Shown: one piece after another, positions 1 to 6,050 of the stretch | Numbering within the stretch: position 1 is the first letter of the stretch | Layout: each line of letters starts with the position of its first letter | NCBI GenBank assembly: GCA_947305675.1 | Contig: CAMZED010000078.1 | Coordinates: 1 to 6,748 of the forward strand | From: an uncultured Clostridia bacterium | GTDB lineage: Bacteria; Bacillota; Clostridia; Oscillospirales; CAG-382 | Reading direction: 5' to 3' | DNA length: 6,748 nucleotides | Position numbers and translations under genes: made by a program | Notes under the pieces: generated by a model | What the model was told of the DNA's origin: nothing | The model's input: the letters and a program-made list of their open reading frames with translations, nothing else | The model's database searches: none

Positions 1-372
1 CTTTGGACAAGCGAGATCAGCGTGTTCGGCTCGGAATACCACCCCAACACCGATCTCCCCGATGATCCCATAAGTTCCGAACCCGACGATAGTTCCGACA
101 GCGCGTCTTCGGACGATCCTGCCGATCCCGACGACGAAAGCGGCGATCCTTCCGCTGACGGCGAAAGCAGCTCGGATCCCGTCGAGGGTTCCGCCGCATC
201 CGACCCTGCGGAACAGGTCAGCGGCGCGAGTTCGGAATCCGATCCCGAACCGGAAGTGCAGGAAAAACCGTCGAACACCCCCGCGCTTATCGCGCTGGGC
301 GTTCTCGGTGTAGCGGCGGTCGCTTTGGCGGCGTTCATAATTATCAAAAACAAAAAATTCACAGAGAAATAA
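1..372 (+). CDS. C-terminal part of a membrane-anchored surface protein with Ser/Asp-rich stalk (5' end outside window)
   Basis: The frame is open from base 1, so this is the 3' end of a longer gene; the GTG at 22 is an internal codon, not a start. The visible 123 residues have three parts. Residues 1-10 (LWTSEISVFG) resemble the last strand of an F5/8 type C (discoidin-like) carbohydrate-binding domain, which often ends in a SEI-x-V-x-G pattern; this is a weak inference. Residues 11-90 are a low-complexity acidic stalk rich in Ser, Asp, Glu and Pro. Residues 94-115 are a hydrophobic helix followed by a short basic tail (KNKK), the usual plan of a C-terminal membrane anchor in a secreted protein. 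There is no LPXTG motif. The catalytic or binding part lies outside the window, so the function is unknown. An HMA protein gene follows 11 bases downstream and is probably co-transcribed. Confidence 0.85.
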   Translation, partial: LWTSEISVFGSEYHPNTDLPDDPISSEPDDSSDSASSDDPADPDDESGDPSADGESSSDPVEGSAASDPAEQVSGASSESDPEPEVQEKPSNTPALIALGVLGVAAVALAAFIIIKNKKFTEK

Positions 373-383
373 AGGAGTAAAAA

Positions 384-608
384 ATGTTTGATAAAACCGA
401 ATCGGTAAAACTCAACGTAAGCGGTATGCACTGCGGCCATTGCCGCGCGAGCGTCGAATCCGCTCTCAAATCGGTAAACGGAGTAAAAAAGGCGGAAGTC
501 GATCTTGAAAATGCTTGCGCTTTCGTGACCTACGTTCCCGCAAAAACCGGGACCGACGAGCTTATAAAAGCCGTCTCCGACGCCGGGTTTTCGGCTGTCG
601 TGGCATAA
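384..608 (+). CDS. Heavy-metal-associated (HMA) domain protein, CopZ-like metallochaperone
   Basis: This 74-residue protein is a single HMA domain with the typical beta-alpha-beta-beta-alpha-beta length. The metal-binding loop is GMHCGHC at residues 14-20, with Cys17 and Cys20 as the CxxC ligands and Met15 before them. VESAL and VNGVKKAEVDLE follow, as in copper chaperones and the N-terminal domains of P-type ATPases. In this family the two thiols bind Cu(I), or sometimes other soft metals, and hand them to a transporter in the cytoplasm. The start is supported by AAAGGAG at 371-377, six bases upstream. No copper ATPase or CsoR-type regulator is visible nearby; the upstream neighbour is a surface protein, so the partner is unknown. 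An intrinsic terminator follows 24 bases after the stop. The family assignment is secure; metal specificity is not shown by sequence. Confidence 0.93.
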   Translation: MFDKTESVKLNVSGMHCGHCRASVESALKSVNGVKKAEVDLENACAFVTYVPAKTGTDELIKAVSDAGFSAVVA

Positions 609-632
609 ATACAGCTTTGTCTGAGCTCTGGA

Positions 633-659
633 GCAGGCGCCGGGTCGCCTGCTTTTTTT
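633..659 (+). terminator. Intrinsic terminator after the HMA gene
   Basis: A perfect 7-bp GC-rich stem (GCAGGCG at 633-639 with CGCCTGC at 646-652) encloses a 6-base loop and is followed by seven T residues (653-659). It ends the surface-protein/HMA transcript and insulates it from the promoter that begins four bases further on. Confidence 0.9.
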
Positions 660-662
660 GTA

Positions 663-691
663 TTGACTAAACGCGATATATCTTGTATAAT
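663..691 (+). promoter_or_regulatory. Sigma-A type promoter for the GH3 gene
   Basis: TTGACT (663-668) and a perfect TATAAT (686-691) are separated by the optimal 17 bases. Transcription should start near 698, giving a leader of only about 23 bases before the ATG at 721. No operator palindrome is obvious around it, so the promoter looks strong and possibly constitutive, although a repressor or catabolite site could lie within the gene. Confidence 0.85.
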
Positions 692-709
692 GCTTTTAAC
701 GAATATTTC

Positions 710-713
710 GAGG
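710..713 (+). promoter_or_regulatory. Ribosome binding site that decides the GH3 start
   Basis: GAGG at 710-713 lies seven bases before the ATG at 721 but only one base before the in-frame ATG at 715. Normal Shine-Dalgarno spacing therefore favours 721. Confidence 0.7.
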
Positions 714-720
714 TATGTTT

Positions 721-3399
721 ATGGATTCGAAGATCGCTTATGAATATCTTACCGGCAAGCGTGTGTTTGACAAAGAATCGGCTTTGAAGACAGCGCTGAA
801 AGGAGCCGAGGAAGGCATTGTCCTTCTTGAAAACAAAGATCGGGTTCTGCCGATCGGGAAATTGTCGAAAATCGCGGTTTTCGGAAGAATGCAGAAGAAT
901 TATATGATGCTCGGCACGGGATCAGGCGGCAGGGTAACGCCTCCCTTTGTCACCGACATATTCGGGTCGCTTTGCGAACTCGGACTTAAACCCGACAGTA
1001 TCGTCGAATCGTTCTACGACGAATACGTGGCGACCCACCCTTATGATCCCGGCAACGGCTGGACTCACCCCGCCAGCCAGACAGAACCCGAGCTCGAACC
1101 CGGATTTGTCGCCGAAGCGGCGCGCCGCGCCGATATCGCGCTGGTGATAATAACCCGCACCGCGGGCGAAGACCGCGATTATAAAAACGAGCCGGGCGAA
1201 TATCTTTTAAGCGCGACAGAACTCGGCAATCTCAAACTCCTGCGCAAAAAGTTCAATAAACTTGTGGTCATTCTTAACGTTTCGGGCATTATTGATTGCT
1301 CCGGCGTCCTTTCCTGTTCGCCCGACGGACTGCTTCTTGTCTGGACCGGCGGAATGATGGGCGGACTCGCCGCGGCAAGGGTGCTGACCGGGGAATCGGA
1401 ACCCGGCGGCAGGTTGCCCGATACCGTCGCCTACTCACGTGAGGATTATCCCGCTTACGGCAATTTCGGCGCCGCCGGAAGGAATATCTACCGCGAGGAT
1501 ATTTTCGTCGGCTACAGGTATTTTGGCACATTCGCCCGTGACAAAGTTGTTTATCCGTTCGGATACGGCTTGTCGTACACGCGGTTCGAAACATCTTTTG
1601 TCGGTGCCGAGCCTGATCTTTCCGACGGCTCGACGGTCATACGCGTTTCGGTTAAAAACACCGGCGACCGCGCCGGCAGCGAAGTGGTCCAGTGCTACGT
1701 AAGCGCGCCCGACGGAAGGTTGGGCAAACCTTTCCGGGTGCTTGTCGGGTTCAAAAGGACGAAAGTTCTCGAAAAAGGCGAAAGCTGCGAAGTCGAACTG
1801 GTCATAGACGTTAAAAAAATCGCCTCGTTCGATGATACCGATCCCGACGGAAACGGCAGGAACTGGGTGGTCGAACCCGGCGCGTATATCTTTTCGGTAG
1901 GGAAGAATAGCCGCGACGCGTCCGACGTTTACACCCGCGTTTTCGATAAAGAAACGGTGATCGAGCACGGCGTCAGCGCGCTTGCGCCGGTCACTCCTTT
2001 TGAAAGAATGGTTAACAATAAAGGCGAAATCGCTTACGAGCAGGTAAATCTGCGCGTCAGCAGCGACGACCCCATCCCCGGGGAATTCCGCCGTCCGAAA
2101 CGGTCGGATATAACTTTCGACGAAGTCGCCGACGGAAAAGCCGGACTTGAAGATTTTGTCGCACAGCTTACCGACACCGAGCTCATGACGCTTGTAAGAG
2201 GGGAAGGAATGTCCAGCCCGAAGGTGACTCCCGGCACCGCCGCCGCCTTTGTAGGAACGACTCCCGAACTGCGTTCACGCGGGCTGCCGGTGCTTTGCTG
2301 CACCGACGGACCTGCCGGGATCAGAATGGTCAGCGAGGCGCAATGCATAGCTTATCCCTCCGCCACCTGCCTCGCCGCGACGTGGGATGAACCGCTTGTC
2401 GAGGAGATGTATCACTTTTGCGGAGCGGAACTTGCCTCGTATTGCGTGGATATTCTGCTCGGACCGGGCACAAATATCCACCGCGATCCGCTTTGCGGCA
2501 GGAATTTCGAATATTTCTCCGAAGATCCGCTTCTCGCCGGAAAGATGGCTGCGGCGGTTTGCCGCGGACTTGACAGCGCGGGCGTTTCCGGCGCGGTAAA
2601 GCATTTTATGGCGAACAACCAGGAAACCGACCGCCACGGAGCCGATTCGGTCTTAAGCGAACGTGCCATACGCGAGATTTATTCCCGCCCGTTTGCGATC
2701 TGCGTAAGCGAAAGCGAAGTGGGTTCGGTAATGACTTCGTATAACCCGGTCAACGGGCGCTGGACGGCTTCGAATTACGATCTTACGACAAAACTCCTGC
2801 GCGAAGCGTTCGGGTTCAAAGGGTTTGTAATGACCGACTGGTGGGCGCGCGTGAGCAACGACGACGGCACTCCCGGAACGACTAATCTCGCCGCGATGGT
2901 ACACGCCGGCAACGATATTTATATGGTCTGCCCGGACGCGCTCACGCGTGACGACAACCTTGCTTCGGCGCTTGCCGAAGGAACTCTGGCGCGTTCCGAA
3001 CTTCAACGCTGCGCGTACAATCTTTGCGCGTTTGCGCTCAAAAGCCTTTCCTACCGCGCTCAGCGCGCGGGATACGGCGTGCGCGATTTAAAAGCCGAAT
3101 GCGCCGGGAAAACCCCGAAAGCCGTACGTCCTGTCGAGGGCGGCGTCGCGGTTTATAATTCCGATATCGCCTGCAAAGCGGTTGTCGAATTCAGCTTTGT
3201 TTCGAATACTCCCGAACTTACTCAAACCAACGTTTCGCTTAATATAAACGAGAAAAACGCCGGAGGATTCATTATCGGAGGCACCGGCGGGAAAGAAATA
3301 TCGGATTACCGCGAGATATCGCTTGTAAAAGGCGAGAACAAATTTATCTTCACAGCCGAAAACAGCGAAGCGAGCGCGGTTCGGATAAAAGTGTTTTAG
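721..3399 (+). CDS. Glycoside hydrolase family 3 protein (beta-glucosidase-like) with inverted domain order
   Basis: This 892-residue enzyme probably hydrolyses terminal beta-glycosides with retention of configuration. Domains run in permuted order. Residues about 15-290 are the GH3 C-terminal alpha/beta sandwich, from EEGIVLLENK to PFGYGLSYTRFE, with the acid/base candidate Glu150 in TAGEDRD. Residues about 300-405 are an FnIII-like domain. Residues about 463-790 are the GH3 N-terminal barrel, with TDGPAGIR (Asp529), GRNFEYFSEDP (594-604), Lys627-His628, MTSYN (671-675) and the nucleophile Asp706 in MTDWW. Residues about 811-892 form an extra beta-rich tail. All recognisable active-site motifs are intact. 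There is no signal peptide, so it should be cytoplasmic and act on imported oligosaccharides. Inverted GH3 enzymes are known from Ruminococcus albus and Butyrivibrio fibrisolvens. The start at 721 is preferred over 715 on RBS spacing. Substrate is not deducible: glucosides are likeliest, but GH3 also includes xylosidases and others. No transporter or regulator gene is adjacent. Confidence 0.95.
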   Translation: MDSKIAYEYLTGKRVFDKESALKTALKGAEEGIVLLENKDRVLPIGKLSKIAVFGRMQKNYMMLGTGSGGRVTPPFVTDIFGSLCELGLKPDSIVESFYDEYVATHPYDPGNGWTHPASQTEPELEPGFVAEAARRADIALVIITRTAGEDRDYKNEPGEYLLSATELGNLKLLRKKFNKLVVILNVSGIIDCSGVLSCSPDGLLLVWTGGMMGGLAAARVLTGESEPGGRLPDTVAYSREDYPAYGNFGAAGRNIYREDIFVGYRYFGTFARDKVVYPFGYGLSYTRFETSFVGAEPDLSDGSTVIRVSVKNTGDRAGSEVVQCYVSAPDGRLGKPFRVLVGFKRTKVLEKGESCEVELVIDVKKIASFDDTDPDGNGRNWVVEPGAYIFSVGKNSRDASDVYTRVFDKETVIEHGVSALAPVTPFERMVNNKGEIAYEQVNLRVSSDDPIPGEFRRPKRSDITFDEVADGKAGLEDFVAQLTDTELMTLVRGEGMSSPKVTPGTAAAFVGTTPELRSRGLPVLCCTDGPAGIRMVSEAQCIAYPSATCLAATWDEPLVEEMYHFCGAELASYCVDILLGPGTNIHRDPLCGRNFEYFSEDPLLAGKMAAAVCRGLDSAGVSGAVKHFMANNQETDRHGADSVLSERAIREIYSRPFAICVSESEVGSVMTSYNPVNGRWTASNYDLTTKLLREAFGFKGFVMTDWWARVSNDDGTPGTTNLAAMVHAGNDIYMVCPDALTRDDNLASALAEGTLARSELQRCAYNLCAFALKSLSYRAQRAGYGVRDLKAECAGKTPKAVRPVEGGVAVYNSDIACKAVVEFSFVSNTPELTQTNVSLNINEKNAGGFIIGGTGGKEISDYREISLVKGENKFIFTAENSEASAVRIKVF

Positions 3400-3437
3400 G
3401 ATTTTTTAAAAAACAAAAAAACGAAAGGAGAATCATT

Positions 3438-3812
3438 ATGGCTATGAAATTCTACCGCTGCAAACATTGCGGCAACATCATCGCATACGTCACCGATAAA
3501 GGCGTTCCGGTGGTCTGCTGCGGCGAAAAGATGGAGGAGATCATCCCCGGCACTACCGACGCCGCCGTTGAAAAACACGTTCCGGTGATCAGCCTGAACG
3601 GCAACACCGTTACGGTTTCGGTCGGAAGCGTCGCTCACCCCATGGAAGAAGTCCATTACATCGAATGGATCGCGCTCGAGACCGAAAACGGCAATCAACG
3701 CGTGACTTTAAAACCCGGCGAAGCTCCCGCTGCGAAATTCGCCCTTCTTGAAGGCGATAAACCCATTGCCGCGTACGCTTACTGCAACAAGCACGGACTC
3801 TGGAAGAGCTGA
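3438..3812 (+). CDS. dfx: Desulfoferrodoxin (two-iron superoxide reductase)
   Basis: This 124-residue cytoplasmic protein reduces superoxide to hydrogen peroxide without making oxygen, a typical anaerobe defence fed by rubredoxin or similar donors. Residues 1-37 are the desulforedoxin-like domain, with Cys8, Cys11, Cys27 and Cys28 for the FeCys4 centre I. Residues 38-124 are the superoxide reductase domain, whose centre II ligands are all present: His47, His67, His73, Cys116 and His119. The catalytic Glu45-Lys46 pair precedes the first histidine (EKHVPV), and the closing CNKHGLW motif is standard. Length matches the 2Fe-SOR class; nothing is missing. AAAGGAG at 3424-3430 sits seven bases before the ATG. 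The gene begins 38 bases after the GH3 stop with no terminator between, so it may be read through from the GH3 promoter. No rubredoxin, rubrerythrin or PerR gene is in view. Confidence 0.97.
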   Translation: MAMKFYRCKHCGNIIAYVTDKGVPVVCCGEKMEEIIPGTTDAAVEKHVPVISLNGNTVTVSVGSVAHPMEEVHYIEWIALETENGNQRVTLKPGEAPAAKFALLEGDKPIAAYAYCNKHGLWKS

Positions 3813-3821
3813 TCGATTCAC

Positions 3822-3857
3822 AAAAATTCATCCGGTGTGGACCGGATGAATTTTTTT
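3822..3857. terminator. Bidirectional intrinsic terminator between convergent genes
   Basis: A perfect 15-bp stem (3822-3836 with 3841-3855) closes a GTGG tetraloop. On the plus strand it runs into seven T residues (3851-3857) and ends the superoxide reductase transcript. On the minus strand the complement of the A-run at 3822-3826 supplies a five-U tail and can end the rpe/M15 transcript, whose stop codon is 24 bases away. Confidence 0.92.
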
Positions 3858-3880
3858 AACGATCGGTTTGCAATAATGAT

Positions 3881-4855
3881 TTACGCGCGCTCGTCGGCAA
3901 GGTATTCGTCAAGCGTAACACCGAGATCGTGTATTTCGGTCGCGGCGGTCCTGCCGACGTATCGGAAGTGCCAGGATTCGTAAATTATCCCGGTTATATC
4001 CTGCTTGCCGTCGGGATAGCGAAGAATGAATCCGAATCTGTAAGCGTTTTCCTCCATCCAGGTCGCGGCGGGCGTGCCGTTGAATTTGCGCGGAGTCGAT
4101 ATATCGACGTTGTGCATATCGCAGCACAGCCCCGATTGATGTTCGCTTGTGCCGGGACGGGTGGAATAGGTAAGCACTTCGGCGATCGCCTCTTCTTTTG
4201 TCTTGAATTTGCCGGAATTCCATTCCTGATCGACGTAGTAGTTGAACAACCAATCCTGTGTGCGGTAAGATCTGTACACGTTGGTCACGGTTATATTGTC
4301 GAACCCGTAATAAGCCGCCTCTTTAAGAAAAGCGTCAAGCGCGATATCGACAGTACGCACGATCTTGTTGTAAGAATCGGGTCTGCCCTCGCGGATGTGG
4401 GTGCATTTTATAAGATCTTCCGGTACGTAATCCGAACCGAGCGTGTGAACCGGGTCGACAAGGAAAACATATTTCGCCTCGTCGTCGGGGCAGACGTACG
4501 CTTCGTAGTCGGTCATATCGATCGCATATTTAACGCCGACGCGCTCTTCGTAATCGGCAATTCTTTCCGCTGTGTTCATTTCCGCCCAGCTTTTCTTCGG
4601 CGGCTCGGACGATTCTTCCGGCACTTCGCTCGATTCGTCCGGCGTTGAAGATTCGGCGATTACCGATTCGCTCGATTCATCCGCCGCGGAGGGTTGGCTG
4701 CTTTCTTCGGCGGCAGAACTCTCGTCGGTATCGTTGATATGTACTACGTTATATATTATTGCGCCGCCGACGGCGAACGCTACGACGATCAGCGCGACCG
4801 CGGTATAAAGCAAATAGTTGTTTCCTTTCTTCTTTTTGCGTTTTTCAGTTGCCAT
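3881..4855 (-). CDS. Membrane-anchored M15 family (VanY-like) D-alanyl-D-alanine carboxypeptidase
   Basis: This 324-residue protein probably trims the terminal D-Ala from peptidoglycan stem peptides outside the membrane. A basic N-terminus (KRKKKK) and a hydrophobic helix at about 14-38 form an uncleaved signal anchor. Residues 41-87 are a Ser/Glu/Pro linker. The catalytic domain from about 90 carries the M15B signatures: LVDPVHTLGSDYVPEDL (132-148), YRSYRTQ (194-200), SEHQSG with zinc ligand His239, CCDMH with zinc ligand Asp246, and ESWHFRYVG with catalytic Glu293 and zinc ligand His296. The zinc triad and general base are complete, so it should be active. Two cysteines (244-245) sit directly before the Asp ligand, where relatives usually have small or hydrophobic residues. 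The start is supported by AGGTG (complement of 4864-4868), eight bases upstream and overlapping the rpe stop. There is no vanA-type resistance cluster here, so a housekeeping wall role is likelier than glycopeptide resistance. Confidence 0.93.
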   Translation of the reverse strand: MATEKRKKKKGNNYLLYTAVALIVVAFAVGGAIIYNVVHINDTDESSAAEESSQPSAADESSESVIAESSTPDESSEVPEESSEPPKKSWAEMNTAERIADYEERVGVKYAIDMTDYEAYVCPDDEAKYVFLVDPVHTLGSDYVPEDLIKCTHIREGRPDSYNKIVRTVDIALDAFLKEAAYYGFDNITVTNVYRSYRTQDWLFNYYVDQEWNSGKFKTKEEAIAEVLTYSTRPGTSEHQSGLCCDMHNVDISTPRKFNGTPAATWMEENAYRFGFILRYPDGKQDITGIIYESWHFRYVGRTAATEIHDLGVTLDEYLADERA

Positions 4856-4862
4856 AAAAATT

Positions 4863-5525
4863 TCACCTCGTATATGTTTTCGCCGCGTTCAGAATATCTT
4901 CCGCGGCTTTGGTTATATCTTCCTTGCCGAACACGCTGCTGCCCGCCACAAGTACGTTTGCGCCCGCAAGCACGCACAACGCGGCATTTTCGGATCCTAC
5001 GCCGCCGTCCACGCTTATTTCGAAATCAAGGTTTTCCTGCTCGGCGTAATGCTTTAAAAATTCGACCTTGGGCAGCATATCCGCCATAAACTTCTGCCCG
5101 CCGAATCCCGGTTCGACAGTCATGACCAGGACAAGATCGCACAACTTCAAAAAAGGAATAATTTCGTGCACGTCGGTTTTCGGCTTGACCGACAATCCCG
5201 ATTTTTTTCCGCAGGCGCGGATCTTTAAAAGAGTCGCTTCCACGTCGGTGCAGGCTTCGTAATGGACCGTGATTATGTCCGACCCGGCTTTGGCGAAATC
5301 TTCTATGTATCTTATCGGTTCGGTTATCATTAAATGCACGTCAAGCACCAGGTCCGTCGCTTTGCGAAGCGATTTTACAACGGGTTGACCGAACGATATG
5401 TTCGGGACGAATATCCCGTCCATAACGTCAAGGTGCAAATACTCGGCGCCGCCTTTTTCGGCAAGAGTTATCTGTCTGCCCGCGTCGGCAAAATCGCTGG
5501 AAAGCGCATTAGTCGTAAGTTTTAT
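4863..5525 (-). CDS. rpe: Ribulose-phosphate 3-epimerase, start codon unclear
   Basis: Interconverts D-ribulose 5-phosphate and D-xylulose 5-phosphate in the cytoplasmic pentose phosphate pathway. TIM-barrel motifs are present in order: HLDVMDG, VPNISFG, DVHLMI, TVHYEA, MTVEPGFGGQKF, ISVDGGV and GSSVFG. Counted from 5525, metal and catalytic residues are His31, Asp33, His64 and Asp173. The first possible conventional start is TTG at 5436-5438, just before HLDVMDG, which would delete the first strand and helix. Yet the same frame upstream continues homology (IKLTTNALSSDF, then EKGGAEYLHLD), matching the usual MIK-x-x-PSILSADF opening and giving about 220 residues, the family norm. That stretch has no ATG, GTG or TTG before the in-frame stop at 5562-5564. 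The coordinate 5525 (an ATA codon) is set by homology only. The usual PS of PSIL is TN here. The gene has its own promoter, and the M15 gene follows seven bases downstream. Confidence 0.85.
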   Translation of the reverse strand: MKLTTNALSSDFADAGRQITLAEKGGAEYLHLDVMDGIFVPNISFGQPVVKSLRKATDLVLDVHLMITEPIRYIEDFAKAGSDIITVHYEACTDVEATLLKIRACGKKSGLSVKPKTDVHEIIPFLKLCDLVLVMTVEPGFGGQKFMADMLPKVEFLKHYAEQENLDFEISVDGGVGSENAALCVLAGANVLVAGSSVFGKEDITKAAEDILNAAKTYTR

Positions 5526-5545
5526 TCTGTTCTTATTTCTTAATG

Positions 5546-5551
5546 CCCTTT
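5546..5551 (-). promoter_or_regulatory. Candidate ribosome binding site for rpe without a start codon at proper spacing
   Basis: AAAGGG on the minus strand (complement of 5546-5551) is the only purine-rich Shine-Dalgarno candidate upstream of the rpe homology. At normal spacing the in-frame codons are AGA, AAT and AAG, none of which is a usual start; the ATA at 5523-5525 is 20 bases away. Confidence 0.35.
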
Positions 5552-5566
5552 CGACAGCCGTTTACA

Positions 5567-5579
5567 TATTATGATAATA
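5567..5579. repeat. AT-rich 13-base palindrome in the rpe leader
   Basis: TATTAT-G-ATAATA is a perfect 6-1-6 inverted repeat. It lies about 70 bases downstream of the predicted rpe transcription start. The 7-1-7 geometry around it loosely resembles Fur/PerR-type boxes, but AT-rich palindromes are common in intergenic DNA and no regulator is encoded nearby. Confidence 0.3.
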
Positions 5580-5655
5580 AGTTCAACTGAGGCAGCGCCC
5601 TTGCGGAAGTTTTAAAAAAAGGATCCGACTGAATATAAAGCGTGCCGCCTCCGTT

Positions 5656-5684
5656 ATCTTACACTTTTTGCCGCGAAAAGTCAA
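5656..5684 (-). promoter_or_regulatory. Sigma-A type promoter for rpe and the M15 gene
   Basis: On the minus strand TTGACT (complement of 5679-5684) and TAAGAT (complement of 5656-5661) are exactly 17 bases apart. Transcription would start near 5649, giving rpe a leader of more than 110 bases. The promoter lies just downstream of the DUF4363 stop, and no terminator is visible before it, so some read-through from the DUF421/DUF4363 operon is possible. Confidence 0.7.
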
Positions 5685-5714
5685 CAAGATACAGCCATAA
5701 AGTCGCGCGGGAAG

Positions 5715-6050
5715 TTAAAATATGCCGTTTAGGCTAAGCTCTCCGCTGTTTTTGATCTCAACTATCGCGTCGATAAGATCGACGATCTTTTCTTTGACGT
5801 ATTCGCCGCCCTCCCTGACTTCGTTCAAAAGCTCGCGGATCTTAAGATCCGCCCCGTCGATCTCGCTGTCACGCACGACCGACCCGAGAAAATCGCGGCT
5901 CTGATCCCAGACCGCCGCGGCGTCTTCGAACTTTTCGCTGCGTACAAGTTCGGTTATCTCGTCGCAGATCTCGCCGATCCTTACCGTGTCGATAGTCACG
6001 AACCCGGTTATAAGACCGATGATAAGAAGCGCTATTATAAAGTTTTTCAT
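5715..6050 (-). CDS. DUF4363 family protein
   Basis: This 111-residue protein has an N-terminal hydrophobic segment (about residues 3-20) right after MKN, which acts as a signal anchor or signal peptide. The rest is charged and mostly helical in character and should lie outside the membrane. Overall pattern, length and position directly after a DUF421 gene fit DUF4363, a small family of unknown function found mainly in Clostridia and related Bacillota, where the two genes often pair. The ATG overlaps the DUF421 stop in an ATGA arrangement (6047-6050), suggesting translational coupling, and it also has its own near-perfect Shine-Dalgarno sequence seven bases upstream. No catalytic motif is visible. 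The family call rests on recalled sequence pattern and context, so it is less certain than the reading frame itself. Confidence 0.82.
   Translation of the reverse strand: MKNFIIALLIIGLITGFVTIDTVRIGEICDEITELVRSEKFEDAAAVWDQSRDFLGSVVRDSEIDGADLKIRELLNEVREGGEYVKEKIVDLIDAIVEIKNSGELSLNGIF

Noticed and set aside
715..720. ATG at 715 as the GH3 start
   Set aside because: The ribosome site ends one base before it, which is too close. The ATG two codons later has seven-base spacing.
1435..1968. A 177-codon minus-strand open frame inside the GH3 gene
   Set aside because: It is antisense to the conserved GH3 C-terminal and FnIII domains, with no start signals or family resemblance.
3323..3350. Possible weak promoter (TTGTAA, 16 bases, TATCTT) inside the GH3 3' end for the superoxide reductase
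   Set aside because: The match is poor in both hexamers, and such matches arise by chance in coding DNA; not called as a feature.
3929..4648. A 239-codon plus-strand open frame opposite the M15 peptidase gene
   Set aside because: It lies antisense to a gene with complete catalytic motifs, has no ribosome binding site or recognisable domain, and reads as a shadow of the codon bias on the other strand.
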